From contig CAKZMZ010000060.1 in the NCBI GenBank assembly GCA_937129345.1, positions 1 through 45,857 on the forward strand: a stretch of DNA of 45,857 nucleotides, given 5' to 3'. The stretch comes from an uncultured Thalassovita sp. (GTDB taxonomy: Bacteria; Bacteroidota; Bacteroidia; Cytophagales; Flammeovirgaceae). The translations under genes and the position numbers were made by a program. The notes beneath the pieces are model-generated. The model had not been told where the DNA came from. It saw only the letters and a program-made list of their open reading frames with translations, and made no database searches. Positions 1-8,316 of this stretch are shown one piece after another (position 1 is the stretch's first letter; each line of letters opens with the position of its first letter).

Positions 1-4
1 TGCC

Positions 5-460
5 ATGCCTGCCAAACTTTACTTTGTAAGAGGCAAAAGAATAAGCCCGTATAAAATGATCAAAGAAAAACCTTACCGTGAGTACACTCAAGAGGAAATA
101 GAATTTGTGAGAAACCGCATTCATGAAATGATGCAAAAAGAACTCAGAGAAGCCGAGCAACAATACGGTAAAAAACCCTACCAATGGAAAAGCTTTTTTA
201 AGATCATCAAAAACAATTTCTCAAAGCTACCCTTTTTATTGCCAACAGGTTGGCCATTACTTTTTAGTGAATTCAATAGAAAATATAAGAAATATGGCCC
301 CGATGGATTTAATCTTAAACTCAATTGGTTTAATCTATTGATTCTATTATTTAAAAATCCTTTTGTGCTCTTTTACTTTATTCCAATACTCGGTTGGATA
401 CCCATTATGATAAAAGGCTATAAAAAAACTAAAACAGCCGAGACAAAACATAAAAAATAG
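5..460 (+). CDS. Hypothetical protein with C-terminal hydrophobic segment
   Basis: I do not recognise this 151-residue protein. The first half is strongly charged and probably helical, with a run of Glu, Gln and Lys around residues 25-55. A hydrophobic stretch lies at about residues 108-136 and contains a Gly-Trp-Ile-Pro turn, followed by a very basic tail. This suggests a small membrane-anchored protein with its charged N-terminal part in the cytoplasm. The ATG at position 5 is so close to the window edge that the true start could lie upstream, so the protein may be the C-terminal part of something longer. The next gene, rpoN, is almost 400 bases away and is probably transcribed separately. 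Coding status is likely from length and composition. Function is unknown. Confidence 0.55.
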   Translation: MPAKLYFVRGKRISPYKMIKEKPYREYTQEEIEFVRNRIHEMMQKELREAEQQYGKKPYQWKSFFKIIKNNFSKLPFLLPTGWPLLFSEFNRKYKKYGPDGFNLKLNWFNLLILLFKNPFVLFYFIPILGWIPIMIKGYKKTKTAETKHKK

Positions 461-857
461 CTAAAAATATTAGAAGCACAAAAGCTTTTGAGCATTAATA
501 AGAGCTTATTGCACAATATTTTTAGATTCTTAGTAAAGGAGTAATTACCAATACTTATTTTTTTATTACCCAATTAAGCAGTTGATAATTTTTTTTATTT
601 TGAAAAAAATAAAACTATCTATTGACCTGCATTTTTTAATTTTGGGTTGAACTAGCTAAAAAAAAATCTTTTTCTAACAAATTTTACACCAAAATTTATT
701 TTTTTAAGAAAAATCATTAAAATTGAAAAAGTAAACAACCGTTAAGAAGTGTAAACTGGTACAATATCTACTTAATCCAGTCAACTAACTCGCAACACTT
801 CAATACAATTAACCAGCTATTATTTCAATCAACAAATGACTCTAAAATTATTGGTTT
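461..857. other. AT-rich intergenic region upstream of rpoN
   Basis: No convincing gene is seen. The stretch is very AT-rich, with many A and T homopolymers. A box TAATTTTG at 637-644 fits the Bacteroidota -7 consensus TAnnTTTG, but no good TTTG element sits 19-21 bases before it, and it lies about 210 bases from the rpoN ATG. The rpoN promoter is probably somewhere in this region. Confidence 0.4.
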
Positions 858-2333
858 ATGCAGAAGTTAAACCTAACACAAACCCTCTCACAAAAATTAT
901 CTCCGCAACAAATTCAGTTTATAAAACTGTTGCAGGTACCTACTGTAGAACTTGCGGCGAGAATTGAGCAAGAACTAGAGAGTAATCCTGTGCTTGAGGA
1001 GGGGAAAGATGATGAACTAGAGGAAGAAAATTTAATAGGAAGCGACGAAGAAGATTTCGATGACTACGACGACGGAGACGACCTTATGGACGCCGATCCC
1101 GTTGAAGAGGTAAATATCGATGAGTACCTAGGTTCTGAAGACTTGGCGGGCTATAAAATGCAAGGCGATGGCCCAGTGGACGATGAAGAAAAGGAAATGC
1201 CGCTGCCCACCTACTCTTCACTAACCGAAAACCTATTGACCCAATTAGGCTACTTAAACCTATCTGAAAAAGAAGAAATCATTGGCAAGCAGCTTATCGG
1301 AAGCATAGATAACGATGGTTACATACGCAGAGACTTAGAAGCCATAGTAAACGATTTGGCCTTTTCTGTAAACGTGGATACCAGCGAAGATGAAGTAGAA
1401 GAAGTATTGAAAAAGATACAGCTTTTTGACCCCCCCGGCATAGGATGTAGGGACTTGCAAGAATGTCTTTACATTCAATTGCAGAGAAAAGATACCAAAG
1501 ATCCCATGGTTATGGTATCCATCAAAATAGTAATGCTCTGCTTTGAAGAATTTAAGAAAAAACACTTTGTAAAGATACAGAAAAAGCTCAACCTGAGCGA
1601 AGACCAACTGAAAAGAGCGGTGACTATGATCACCAGGCTCAACCCTAAACCGGGTGGCTACACTTCTAATTATGAAAAGTCGCAGTACCTCACTCCTGAC
1701 TTTATACTTAAAGAAGTGAACGGAAAATTAGTGGTTTCTTTAAATTCTAAGAATGCGCCCGAGTTAAAAATCAGTCGCTCTTATGCAGATATGCTTGATA
1801 GCTACAGCAAAGCCAAAAAGAAAGACAAGAAAATAAAGCAAACGGTAACCTTTGTTAAGCAAAAGCTAGACGCTGCCAAGTGGTTTATAGATGCCATTAA
1901 GCAAAGGCAAGAAACCTTGCTCAAAACCATGCGCGCCATTGTAAACTACCAATACGACTTTTTTATGTCTGGCGATGAGAGTAAGCTCCGTCCTATGATC
2001 TTGAAGGATATTGCCCAAGAGATCAACATGGATATTTCCACGGTTTCTAGGGTGGCCAACAGCAAATCGGTACAAACGGATTTTGGCCTTTTCCCCCTTA
2101 AGTTCTTCTTCTCTGAAAGTATTACCACAGAAAGCGGCGAAGATGTGAGTAGCAAAGAGGTAAAATACCATCTTAAAACCGTGATCGATAAGGAAGACAA
2201 AAGGAAGCCGCTTTCAGATGATAAATTAGAGCGTATTCTAAAAGAGAAAGGCTACAACATTGCACGAAGAACCGTTGCCAAATACCGAGAGCAACTGAAC
2301 ATACCTGTGGCCAGGTTGAGAAAAGAGCTTTAA
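858..2333 (+). CDS. rpoN: RNA polymerase sigma-54 factor
   Basis: This 491-residue protein has the full order of sigma-54 regions. Region I is the Gln/Leu-rich N-terminus (residues 1-50) that responds to AAA+ activators. Region II is an acidic linker rich in Asp and Glu (about 50-115). The core-binding domain covers roughly 115-310, followed by the DNA-binding part with a helix-turn-helix (about 385-405, Ile-Ser-Thr-Val-Ser-Arg). The RpoN box, ARRTVAKYR at 469-477, contacts the -24 promoter element. It directs core polymerase to -24/-12 promoters that need ATP-driven activators. Length and domain order are normal for the family. It is preceded by a long AT-rich region and followed immediately by a strong intrinsic terminator, so it is probably a single-gene unit. 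No sigma-54 activator is encoded in the window. Confidence 0.97.
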   Translation: MQKLNLTQTLSQKLSPQQIQFIKLLQVPTVELAARIEQELESNPVLEEGKDDELEEENLIGSDEEDFDDYDDGDDLMDADPVEEVNIDEYLGSEDLAGYKMQGDGPVDDEEKEMPLPTYSSLTENLLTQLGYLNLSEKEEIIGKQLIGSIDNDGYIRRDLEAIVNDLAFSVNVDTSEDEVEEVLKKIQLFDPPGIGCRDLQECLYIQLQRKDTKDPMVMVSIKIVMLCFEEFKKKHFVKIQKKLNLSEDQLKRAVTMITRLNPKPGGYTSNYEKSQYLTPDFILKEVNGKLVVSLNSKNAPELKISRSYADMLDSYSKAKKKDKKIKQTVTFVKQKLDAAKWFIDAIKQRQETLLKTMRAIVNYQYDFFMSGDESKLRPMILKDIAQEINMDISTVSRVANSKSVQTDFGLFPLKFFFSESITTESGEDVSSKEVKYHLKTVIDKEDKRKPLSDDKLERILKEKGYNIARRTVAKYREQLNIPVARLRKEL

Positions 2334-2354
2334 AAATAAGGTAATTGAGAGTAA

Positions 2355-2390
2355 AACAGGATTTGCTGACTGCAAATCCTGTTTTTTTTA
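2355..2390 (+). terminator. Rho-independent terminator after rpoN
   Basis: A perfect 12-base-pair stem (AACAGGATTTGC at 2355-2366 pairing with GCAAATCCTGTT at 2372-2383) encloses the 5-base loop TGACT. The stem runs into eight consecutive T residues. It lies about 20 bases after the rpoN stop and should end that transcript before the TTG-started gene downstream. Confidence 0.9.
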
Positions 2391-2433
2391 TCTCCACCAT
2401 GTAAATTTGAGTTTTACAGTTAAATGAAACAGC

Positions 2434-3054
2434 TTGAATTTACGGTTAGCCAAAGTCATTTCCATTGTTGCACATCCTTTGCTTATGCCCACGCTGGCAT
2501 TTTTCATCGTTTTTTATTTTGCAGGAACCACCGTTCCTTTTTCTGCTGAAGGAAAACTCAGCTTATTGGGATTGATCTTTGTGAGCACCTTTCTTTTTCC
2601 GTTTGGGAGCATACTACTCTTGCACACTACGGCATTATTGGGCAATCTACAGGTAGATGAAAAAACGAGCCGCCCTCTGCCCTATGTAACCGTTACCGTT
2701 TTTTATACCATGATCACCTACTTTTTTGTGGACAAGGTAGGCATTGCAGTTTTACCAAGCTCTATGATCATTGCAGTGGCGATAACCACGGCCTTAACCA
2801 CCGTACTTTCTACCTTTCTTTCTTTTAGCATACACAGTACTGCCATGGGCGGTGTGCTCGGGCTGCTATTCTGCGTAAAAGCCATTTACTACGAAATCAA
2901 TACCCTTATTTACCCTATTGCTTTTTGCATTTTACTGGCCGGCCTTGTTATGACAGCGCGGCTTTCTATGCAAAAAAGAACCCTTTTGCAGGTTTTCTTC
3001 GGCCTCGCATTGGGATTTTTCTGCTGTTTTGGGGTACTCTATTTTTTAATATAA
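2434..3054 (+). CDS. PAP2-like integral membrane protein, catalytic motifs degenerate
   Basis: The protein has 206 residues and is almost entirely hydrophobic, with about six membrane segments. Fragments recall the lipid phosphatase PAP2 family: a Lys-Thr-Ser-Arg-Pro patch near residues 78-82, a Ser-Ile-His-Ser-Thr patch near 132-136 in the place of the PSGH motif, and Ala-Arg-Leu followed by a glycine-rich helix near the C-terminus in the place of the SRxxxxxH motif. The last motif has no histidine, so phosphatase activity is doubtful. The start must be TTG at 2434. A stop codon lies in frame just before it, the first in-frame ATG would delete the conserved N-terminal helix, and the ATG at 2424 is in another frame. 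The stop is only 10 bases before the peptidase gene, suggesting one transcript. Confidence 0.7.
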   Translation: MNLRLAKVISIVAHPLLMPTLAFFIVFYFAGTTVPFSAEGKLSLLGLIFVSTFLFPFGSILLLHTTALLGNLQVDEKTSRPLPYVTVTVFYTMITYFFVDKVGIAVLPSSMIIAVAITTALTTVLSTFLSFSIHSTAMGGVLGLLFCVKAIYYEINTLIYPIAFCILLAGLVMTARLSMQKRTLLQVFFGLALGFFCCFGVLYFLI

Positions 3055-3064
3055 TACCTACATC

Positions 3065-4195
3065 ATGTTGTTTAAGTATTTTCCTACCATGGTCCTTCTT
3101 ACTTGCATTTCCTTTAACGCCAATGCCCAAAGCAAAGATTTTGGCATTTCTATTGGCATACTGCCGCAAGGCGGGCACAATGCCATTACCGATGTAGCAG
3201 GGGTGACTGTCGGGCATATTACACTGGAAAAAGAAGACAGCATTCGCACAGGGGCTACGGCTATTTTACCTCATACAGGCAATATATTTCAAGAAAAAGT
3301 ACCTGCGGCCATCCACATAAGCAATGGTTTTGGCAAATTGGCAGGCTACTCACAAGTGGCAGAATTAGGCAATTTAGAAACCCCTATTTTACTCACCAAT
3401 ACGCTTAATGTAGCCAACGCCGTTAACGCGCTCATCACTTATACTTTAGAACAAGAAGGCAATGAAACTGTACGCTCGGTAAATGCCGTAGTCGGTGAAA
3501 CCAATGATGGTTATTTGAATGATATTCGTGGAAGGCATGTACAAGAAGCTGATATGCTCAAAGCCATTGAAAATGCCAAGTCAGGAAAGGTAGCACAAGG
3601 CAATGTAGGCGCAGGAACAGGAACCATTTGCTTTGGTTTTAAAGGCGGAATCGGCACAGCCTCTAGGGTAATCCCCGATGATTTGGGCGGCTACACAGTG
3701 GGTGTTTTAGTACAGACTAATTTTGGCGGGGTACTTCAAATAAACGGTGTACCTGTTGGCGAAGAGTTGGACCAATATTACCTAAAAGGCAAATTGCAAG
3801 ACAGCGCCGATGGTTCTTGCATGATCGTAGTCGCTACCGATGCGCCTTTGGACGCAAGAAACCTAGAACGCTTGGCCAAAAGAGCAGCTTTTGGTTTGGC
3901 CAAAACAGGTGGCATAGCCTCTAATGGCAGCGGAGATTATGTGATTGCCTTTAGTACCCATCCTGAAAACCGAGTGCCATACAATACCGAAGAAGCCGTT
4001 TTGGAAAAGAAAGAATTAAAAAACGGTGCGATGTCTCCACTGTTCTTAGCAGCTAATGAAGCTACAGAAGAAGCCATCATCAACTCCCTACTTTTTGCCG
4101 AAACCACCACAGGCAGAAGCGGGCATAAAATTGAGGCGCTACCCAAAGACAAATTAAGAGAGATTATGAAGAAGTATGGAAGGTTGGAGGAGTGA
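3065..4195 (+). CDS. P1 (DmpA/BapA-type) peptidase, secreted
   Basis: This 376-residue protein belongs to the DmpA/BapA family of N-terminal nucleophile aminopeptidases (peptidase family P1, now S58). It starts with a signal peptide ending at about residue 21 (Ala-Asn-Ala-Gln), so it probably acts in the periplasm. The Asp-Gly-Ser followed by a hydrophobic strand and Ala-Thr-Asp-Ala-Pro-Leu (residues 249-262) is where known members cut themselves between Gly and Ser. Here that would be Gly250/Ser251, with Ser251 as the new N-terminal nucleophile. The upstream glycine-rich segment (GNVGAGTG, 179-186) and the later Ser-Gly-Asp (289-291) are also family features. Family members release N-terminal D- or beta-amino acids from short peptides; the actual substrate here is unknown. 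It lies 10 bases after the PAP2-like gene. Confidence 0.9.
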   Translation: MLFKYFPTMVLLTCISFNANAQSKDFGISIGILPQGGHNAITDVAGVTVGHITLEKEDSIRTGATAILPHTGNIFQEKVPAAIHISNGFGKLAGYSQVAELGNLETPILLTNTLNVANAVNALITYTLEQEGNETVRSVNAVVGETNDGYLNDIRGRHVQEADMLKAIENAKSGKVAQGNVGAGTGTICFGFKGGIGTASRVIPDDLGGYTVGVLVQTNFGGVLQINGVPVGEELDQYYLKGKLQDSADGSCMIVVATDAPLDARNLERLAKRAAFGLAKTGGIASNGSGDYVIAFSTHPENRVPYNTEEAVLEKKELKNGAMSPLFLAANEATEEAIINSLLFAETTTGRSGHKIEALPKDKLREIMKKYGRLEE

Positions 4196-4204
4196 GAAAT
4201 AATA

Positions 4205-4798
4205 TCAACTATTTGGTTTTTCTATTTCCACATCAAAATACAAATCCTCCATAGCAATACTGATATCTAAAGCAGGTAATAAAATCTGTTTGTCTAAGCC
4301 TTCGTAGCGGGCAATTTCCCAAGAGTTTGTAGCATCTTTTTTTGTAAAAACTTCTACTAAATACCTGTCTTGCTCAATAAGCACATATTCTTTAAAGGTG
4401 GGTACTTGTCTGTAAAAGAAAAACTTATCGCCCCGATCATAAGCAGCGGTAGATTTAGAAAGCACCTCAACAATAAGTGTAGGATTAATTATTGCTTCTT
4501 GAGAAGCCTCTGAAACTTGTAACTCACCACAAACTACCATACTATCAGGATAGACAAATTTGTTGCCTGTCTCTATATTTAATTTGGCTTCACTACTCAA
4601 TGCTTTACATAGTTTTTTGGCTTTTTGTAGATTACTGCGCAATGCTGAATATATATTTCCTACTAAAAGCGTATGAGCAATAGAACCACCTGCCAAGGCG
4701 AAAACCTCACCGCTGTGAAACTCATAACGCTGTTGTGTATCCAACTCAAGCTGTAAGTATTCTTTTATGGTAAGCGATATTTCTCTGGCAGGTTTCAT
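4205..4798 (-). CDS. Uma2 family protein (PD-(D/E)XK nuclease fold, DUF820)
   Basis: The 197-residue protein has the usual plan of Uma2/DUF820 proteins. An N-terminal 'YLQLELDTQQRYEFHSGEV' element carries a conserved Glu, an alanine/glycine helix follows, and then come the nuclease-fold core residues: Tyr-Pro-Asp near residue 104, and Pro-Thr-Leu-Ile-Val-Glu-Val-Leu-Ser near 126-134, giving the D...ExL pattern of PD-(D/E)XK enzymes. A later EYVLI strand closes the fold. The family is often annotated as an endonuclease, but very few members have a tested activity, and they are frequently multi-copy in cyanobacteria and Bacteroidota. It converges tail to tail with the peptidase gene, nine bases apart. 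I see no partner gene. A role in DNA repair or mobile element biology would be guesswork. Confidence 0.88.
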   Translation of the reverse strand: MKPAREISLTIKEYLQLELDTQQRYEFHSGEVFALAGGSIAHTLLVGNIYSALRSNLQKAKKLCKALSSEAKLNIETGNKFVYPDSMVVCGELQVSEASQEAIINPTLIVEVLSKSTAAYDRGDKFFFYRQVPTFKEYVLIEQDRYLVEVFTKKDATNSWEIARYEGLDKQILLPALDISIAMEDLYFDVEIEKPNS

Positions 4799-4869
4799 CC
4801 TAATAAAATTACACGATTACTTGTGAATAAGCAAAGTAGAAAAACTTATATTCTTTACAAATCCTTTAC

Positions 4870-4951
4870 TCACCAGCTCTCACCAACAACCAACTCACCA
4901 GATAACCACTACCACCATCCCGGGTGACTTACAAGCCATTTTTATAGGTAT
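4870..4951 (-). pseudogene. Decayed copy of the 3' end of the histidine phosphatase gene
   Basis: These about 82 bases align with the last about 84 bases of the histidine phosphatase gene that ends at 5306. The two share long identical blocks such as GGTAGTGGTTAT and GAGTTGGTTGTTGGT on the minus strand. I count roughly 17 substitutions and two single-base gaps, so the copy has stop codons and no open frame. Only the 3' terminus is present; the rest of the copy is gone and a different small gene (5020-5280) now lies between the two copies. The best reading is a relic of an old tandem duplication. Confidence 0.7.
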
Positions 4952-5019
4952 TTCTTTATATTTGCTCCCTCAGTAAAACTTGCTATATTTAGTTACAGTC
5001 ATTTTAAATCAAAAGTATA

Positions 5020-5280
5020 ATGGATAAGAACTGGGTAAAAATCAGAAAATTTGGCAAAACTAAATTTGTTGCTGCTTTTAGCTTACTTTTTGGGGTAGCC
5101 CTTGCATTTGGGGGAAACATTGTGAACATGATAATGGAAAGTAGTTTTACATGGTATTCGATAATTTCAATAGCAACACTTGGGATGTTTTTTGGCGGCA
5201 TGCTTGGAGGGCTTTTAGCTGGATTATCGCAATGGTACATCCATGAGGAAAAGTTCTCAAAAGAGCAGCGGTCAGTTTAG
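5020..5280 (+). CDS. Small membrane protein, hypothetical
   Basis: The 86-residue product has a basic N-terminus (Lys-Asn-Trp-Val-Lys-Ile-Arg-Lys), one hydrophobic segment at about 17-37 and a second, very glycine-rich one at about 48-70 (GMFFGGMLGGLLAGL), then a charged tail. This is typical of a two-helix inner membrane protein with both ends in the cytoplasm. A TATATTTG box at 4957-4964 matches the Bacteroidota -7 element and lies about 55 bases before the ATG, which supports expression. I do not recognise the family. The gene sits between the histidine phosphatase and the decayed copy of its 3' end, so it may have arrived or been exposed during that rearrangement. Confidence 0.6.
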   Translation: MDKNWVKIRKFGKTKFVAAFSLLFGVALAFGGNIVNMIMESSFTWYSIISIATLGMFFGGMLGGLLAGLSQWYIHEEKFSKEQRSV

Positions 5281-5305
5281 CTTTTTATCAATAAACCTAA
5301 TTTTT

Positions 5306-6055
5306 TTACTCCCCAACTCTAACCAACAACCAACTCGCCAAATAACCACTACCTCCATCTCGGGCGACTTGCCAGCCGTTTTTCTTGAGGTATTTTACTA
5401 AAAAGCGATTGAGCAAGCCATGGGAAACCAAAACTACTTTGCCATCTCTTGCCGCTTTTTGTTCTAATAATTCTACACCTTGCTTTGCCCGCTTTTTTGC
5501 TTTTGAGAAGCTTTCGATTCCTTTTTTATTCGTACCGAAAAACCACAAAATCCTAGATTTTACCAACCAATATTTTAGAGGTAGCCTTAGGTTTGGGAAG
5601 GCAAAGATTTTCCGCTCAAACTCTCGAAAAAGTGGATAAGGCTGAAAGGCGATGTCAGCTCCAAAAATTAACTCAGCCGTATTTTTAGCCCTTGGTATTG
5701 AGCTGGTAAAAATAGTATCTAACTCATTAGAGTAAAGCAGTACAGGCTTTTTCTCAGGTGTATAAATACCCACAGAATCGTAAGCGCGCACAAATGCCTG
5801 TGCCTCTTTTCTTTTTAACCAACCGTGTTTTTTTAGGGCAGGCTCGCCATGCCTGATGAGTATAATCTGCTGCAAGTTTTCGTAATCATCCACCAAATTC
5901 ATCTCGGGCTGTACAAAGGTCAGTTGAAATCCTTCTTCGCCAGCTGCCTTTTCCACCGCATCATAAAACTCAACAATCCTTTCGGTTTGTGAAAAGAGGG
6001 GCAAACAGTGAATCAATACCAGTCCCTTAAAAATCAATAGCGCAAAACACTTCAT
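5306..6055 (-). CDS. Histidine phosphatase family protein (phosphoglycerate mutase fold), secreted
   Basis: The 249-residue protein begins with a signal peptide (hydrophobic residues 4-21, ending Phe-Ser-Gln), so it is exported. The catalytic motif Leu-Ile-Arg-His-Gly-Glu is at 66-71, with His69 as the phospho-acceptor. The second active-site histidine is in Val-Ser-His-Gly-Leu at about residue 213. Between them are Ser-Ser-Ile-Pro-Arg-Ala (about 118-123) and a Glu in the Leu-Phe-Arg-Glu-Phe segment, as expected for this superfamily. The substrate cannot be told from sequence; the superfamily includes SixA-like protein phosphatases and small-molecule phosphatases. A degraded copy of its 3' end lies about 360 bases further left (4870-4951). 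It is transcribed away from the GNAT gene. Confidence 0.88.
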   Translation of the reverse strand: MKCFALLIFKGLVLIHCLPLFSQTERIVEFYDAVEKAAGEEGFQLTFVQPEMNLVDDYENLQQIILIRHGEPALKKHGWLKRKEAQAFVRAYDSVGIYTPEKKPVLLYSNELDTIFTSSIPRAKNTAELIFGADIAFQPYPLFREFERKIFAFPNLRLPLKYWLVKSRILWFFGTNKKGIESFSKAKKRAKQGVELLEQKAARDGKVVLVSHGLLNRFLVKYLKKNGWQVARDGGSGYLASWLLVRVGE

Positions 6056-6174
6056 AAATGGCTAATAAAATTTAAATTGTAAAGCTAGGGCGCAATTGGC
6101 AATGGAGGAAGATAATTCAACATAATTATACCGTAGTTTTGTAAGCGATAACTTCACAAAAAATTACTGTGCAT

Positions 6175-6681
6175 ATGCAAACTGGAAAAGTAGCCCTTCG
6201 CCCTTTTGAAAAAACTGACCGTAAAGCATTGGCCAAGTTGTGCAATAACAAAAAAATTTGGGACAGTGTGCGCGACTATTTGCCAAGCCCGTATACTTTG
6301 GAAGATGCCGATGCTTTTATAGAATTCTGCAAAAAAAGCGAACCCACTTTAAATTTTGCCATTACTTACGAAGATGAATTGGCCGGCACCATTGGCATAG
6401 AGCCGCAAAAAGATGTGTACAGATTGAGCGCAGAGTTGGGTTATTGGGTTGGCGAACCCTTTTGGGGCAAAGGCATCGCTACAGAAGCGGTGAAGTTGAT
6501 CACAACTTACGGAAATGAAAAACTTGGTTTGATTCGATTTTTCTCCTCGGTATTCGACTTTAACAAGGCCTCTATGCGGGTGCTAGAGAAAGCAGGTTTT
6601 GTAAAGGAAGGCATAAGCAAAAAGGCAGTCATCAAAAATAATATAATTTGCGACGACCATAAATATGCATTGGTTTTTTAA
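6175..6681 (+). CDS. GNAT family N-acetyltransferase (RimJ/RimL-like)
   Basis: About 168 residues with the plan of the RimJ/RimL/SpeG branch of GNAT acetyltransferases. It opens with Val-Ala-Leu-Arg-Pro-Phe, followed by Leu-Cys-Asn-Asn-Lys. A central strand Gly-Tyr-Trp-Val-Gly-Glu-Pro-Phe-Trp-Gly-Lys-Gly-Ile-Ala-Thr-Glu-Ala carries the acetyl-CoA-binding Gly-Lys-Gly-Ile-Ala loop. The usual Asn-x-Ala-Ser-x-Arg-Val-Leu-Glu-Lys-Ala-Gly-Phe helix near the C-terminus is present. Such enzymes transfer acetyl groups to protein N-termini, amino sugars or small amines; the substrate here is unknown. A GTG at 6169 is also in frame, but the ATG at 6175 is the more natural start. A TAGTTTTG box at 6134-6141 fits the -7 element and lies 34 bases before that ATG. 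Confidence 0.9.
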   Translation: MQTGKVALRPFEKTDRKALAKLCNNKKIWDSVRDYLPSPYTLEDADAFIEFCKKSEPTLNFAITYEDELAGTIGIEPQKDVYRLSAELGYWVGEPFWGKGIATEAVKLITTYGNEKLGLIRFFSSVFDFNKASMRVLEKAGFVKEGISKKAVIKNNIICDDHKYALVF

Positions 6682-6782
6682 AATCCTTTCAAAAGTTGCC
6701 GATGAGCACATCGAAAACGCCGGCAAAATAAGTATCATTCAACTTTACGACGTCCCGACTTTACAAACAACAAATCGAATCT

Positions 6783-7499
6783 ATGCTAGAAATATGCTAC
6801 CAAGATAAGTACCTAGTCTGCATTAACAAACCGGCGGGCATGCTCAGCCACAAAAGCAGTATTGATGCGCATGAAAAAGTAAATGCCATGGCAACGCTTC
6901 GCAATCAATTGGGGCAGTTTGTTTATCCCCTGCACCGCCTAGACAAACCCACATCAGGACTTTTGCTCTTCGCGCTAGACCCACAAACAGCAGCTTTGCT
7001 TACCGAGCAGTTTACTAAAAAACAGATTGTAAAAAAATACCATGCCGTAGTACGAGGCTACACACCCGATGTACTCACCATAGATTATCCGCTAAAGAAA
7101 ATGCAGGATAAAAAAGACAAGCATAAGCAGAAAGCAGGTGAACCCCAAGAAGCCGTTACAAACATCAAAACCTTGGCTACCGCTGAGTTACCATTCTCCA
7201 CAGGTAAGTATCCTACTAGCCGCTTTTCTTTGATAGAAGCCCAGCCGCTCACTGGCAGGCAGCGGCAAATTCGCCGGCATCTCAAACACATTTACCACCC
7301 AATTGTAGGCGATACGGCCCATGGCGATGGCAAGCAAAATATGTTATTTAGAGAGCAATTTAATTGCCATAGGCTTTTGTTGCATGCTCACAGTTTGAGA
7401 TTACAGCATCCTCATAACGGAGAGGAGTTGAGTATAGAAGCTAATTTGAATATGGAATTTAAGGTTTTGGTAAAAGAGGTTTTTGATGACATTTTATAA
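6783..7499 (+). CDS. truC: tRNA pseudouridine(65) synthase
   Basis: The 238-residue protein is a short RluA-family pseudouridine synthase without an S4 domain. The catalytic motif His-Arg-Leu-Asp-Lys-Pro-Thr-Ser-Gly is at 51-59, with Asp54 as the nucleophile. Other family motifs follow: Asn-Lys-Pro-Ala-Gly at 15-19, Lys-Lys-Tyr-His-Ala-Val-Val-Arg-Gly, and Thr-Gly-Arg-Gln-Arg-Gln-Ile-Arg-Arg-His-Leu near residue 160. The start (MLEICYQDKYLVCINKP), the internal Ala-Thr-Gly-like GKYPTSR segment and the His-Pro-Ile-Val-Gly-Asp element match E. coli TruC closely, including the overall length of the catalytic domain. TruC makes pseudouridine at position 65 of certain tRNAs. It is probably independent of the GNAT gene about 100 bases upstream. 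Confidence 0.92.
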   Translation: MLEICYQDKYLVCINKPAGMLSHKSSIDAHEKVNAMATLRNQLGQFVYPLHRLDKPTSGLLLFALDPQTAALLTEQFTKKQIVKKYHAVVRGYTPDVLTIDYPLKKMQDKKDKHKQKAGEPQEAVTNIKTLATAELPFSTGKYPTSRFSLIEAQPLTGRQRQIRRHLKHIYHPIVGDTAHGDGKQNMLFREQFNCHRLLLHAHSLRLQHPHNGEELSIEANLNMEFKVLVKEVFDDIL

Positions 7500-7653
7500 A
7501 TCTCTTTGGTTACCTTTAGCGGAACACAGTTCTTACAATTAATAGTTTTATTCTATATTACAAATGTCGAATAGCAGAGTGATTGGAAAAGCTAAAATTA
7601 TTAACCCAGATAAACAGCAGCGGCTGCCGCAAATCCCCGAATCCACAAATCAA

Positions 7654-8316
7654 CTAATTTTCCAGCTGCTTTTTAAAGCCCTCAAAGGTATTATACACAC
7701 TCCCAACCACTACCCAATTGACCAACCAAGGTGGTAAAAAGTCGTTGGCTTCGGCATAGATTTGATGACTGGCCTTTATTTTCCCATTTTTAAGCTTTTC
7801 AAAAACCCACCTTCCTTCTGAAAGTTTAATTCGTTTTTTGCCATTCTCTTCTGGCAGCCTGTTAGGTCGGCTAGATATTCTTATAGTCGCTTTTTGACCA
7901 TCGGGCTGCAATACCAAGGTATTTTCCGCCACAAAATCCTTGTTAGTAAAAGGCCAAGGTATGGCAATTTCGCCGTAGGTAAACCAAAGTGAATCGTTAA
8001 ACACTTCTACGTTTTTGTACAAAATCATTCTATCTACCCAATCAATAGCTGCACGTTCATTCTTAAGTAGATTTATGCAGTTTTTTATACTGGCCTTTAC
8101 TTCTACTACGCCTTTAATTTCTTTGTATCCACTTCCCTCCAAGCGGCGGGTATAAATCTGAATACCGTCTTTGTCTTTGGCCAATTTCCAAGGTTCTTGT
8201 TGTTGGGCCAACAATGGAAAACCACCACAAAAAACAATTAATGATAAGAAGATAAATGATATTAAAGGTCTTTGGTACACCGACCTAAGTAAGAATAATG
8301 ATCTAAATACCTTCAT
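7654..8316 (-). CDS. START domain-containing secreted protein
   Basis: About 220 residues. A signal peptide or N-terminal membrane helix (about residues 18-38, ending Leu-Leu-Ala-Gln) is followed by a START/SRPBCC lipid-binding domain. The features are Trp-Lys-Leu-Ala-Lys-Asp-Lys-Asp-Gly-Ile-Gln-Ile-Tyr-Thr-Arg, Lys-Glu-Ile-Lys-Gly-Val-Val-Glu-Val, and the later Pro-Trp-Pro-Phe-Thr-Asn-Lys-Asp-Phe-Val strand typical of bacterial START proteins. These domains hold hydrophobic ligands in a helix-grip fold; no ligand is known here. The ATG at 8316 overlaps the stop of the rhodanese gene by one base (TGATG), so the two are translationally coupled. A TTG just before this ATG is in frame but unlikely to be the start. 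Confidence 0.85.
   Translation of the reverse strand: MKVFRSLFLLRSVYQRPLISFIFLSLIVFCGGFPLLAQQQEPWKLAKDKDGIQIYTRRLEGSGYKEIKGVVEVKASIKNCINLLKNERAAIDWVDRMILYKNVEVFNDSLWFTYGEIAIPWPFTNKDFVAENTLVLQPDGQKATIRISSRPNRLPEENGKKRIKLSEGRWVFEKLKNGKIKASHQIYAEANDFLPPWLVNWVVVGSVYNTFEGFKKQLEN

Noticed and set aside
1335-2200. Three antisense open frames inside rpoN
   Set aside because: They lie wholly within a gene with full family motifs and have no recognisable domains.
5004-5240. Antisense frame opposite the small membrane protein
   Set aside because: The plus-strand frame has a coherent two-helix pattern and a promoter-like box; the antisense one has only low-complexity composition.
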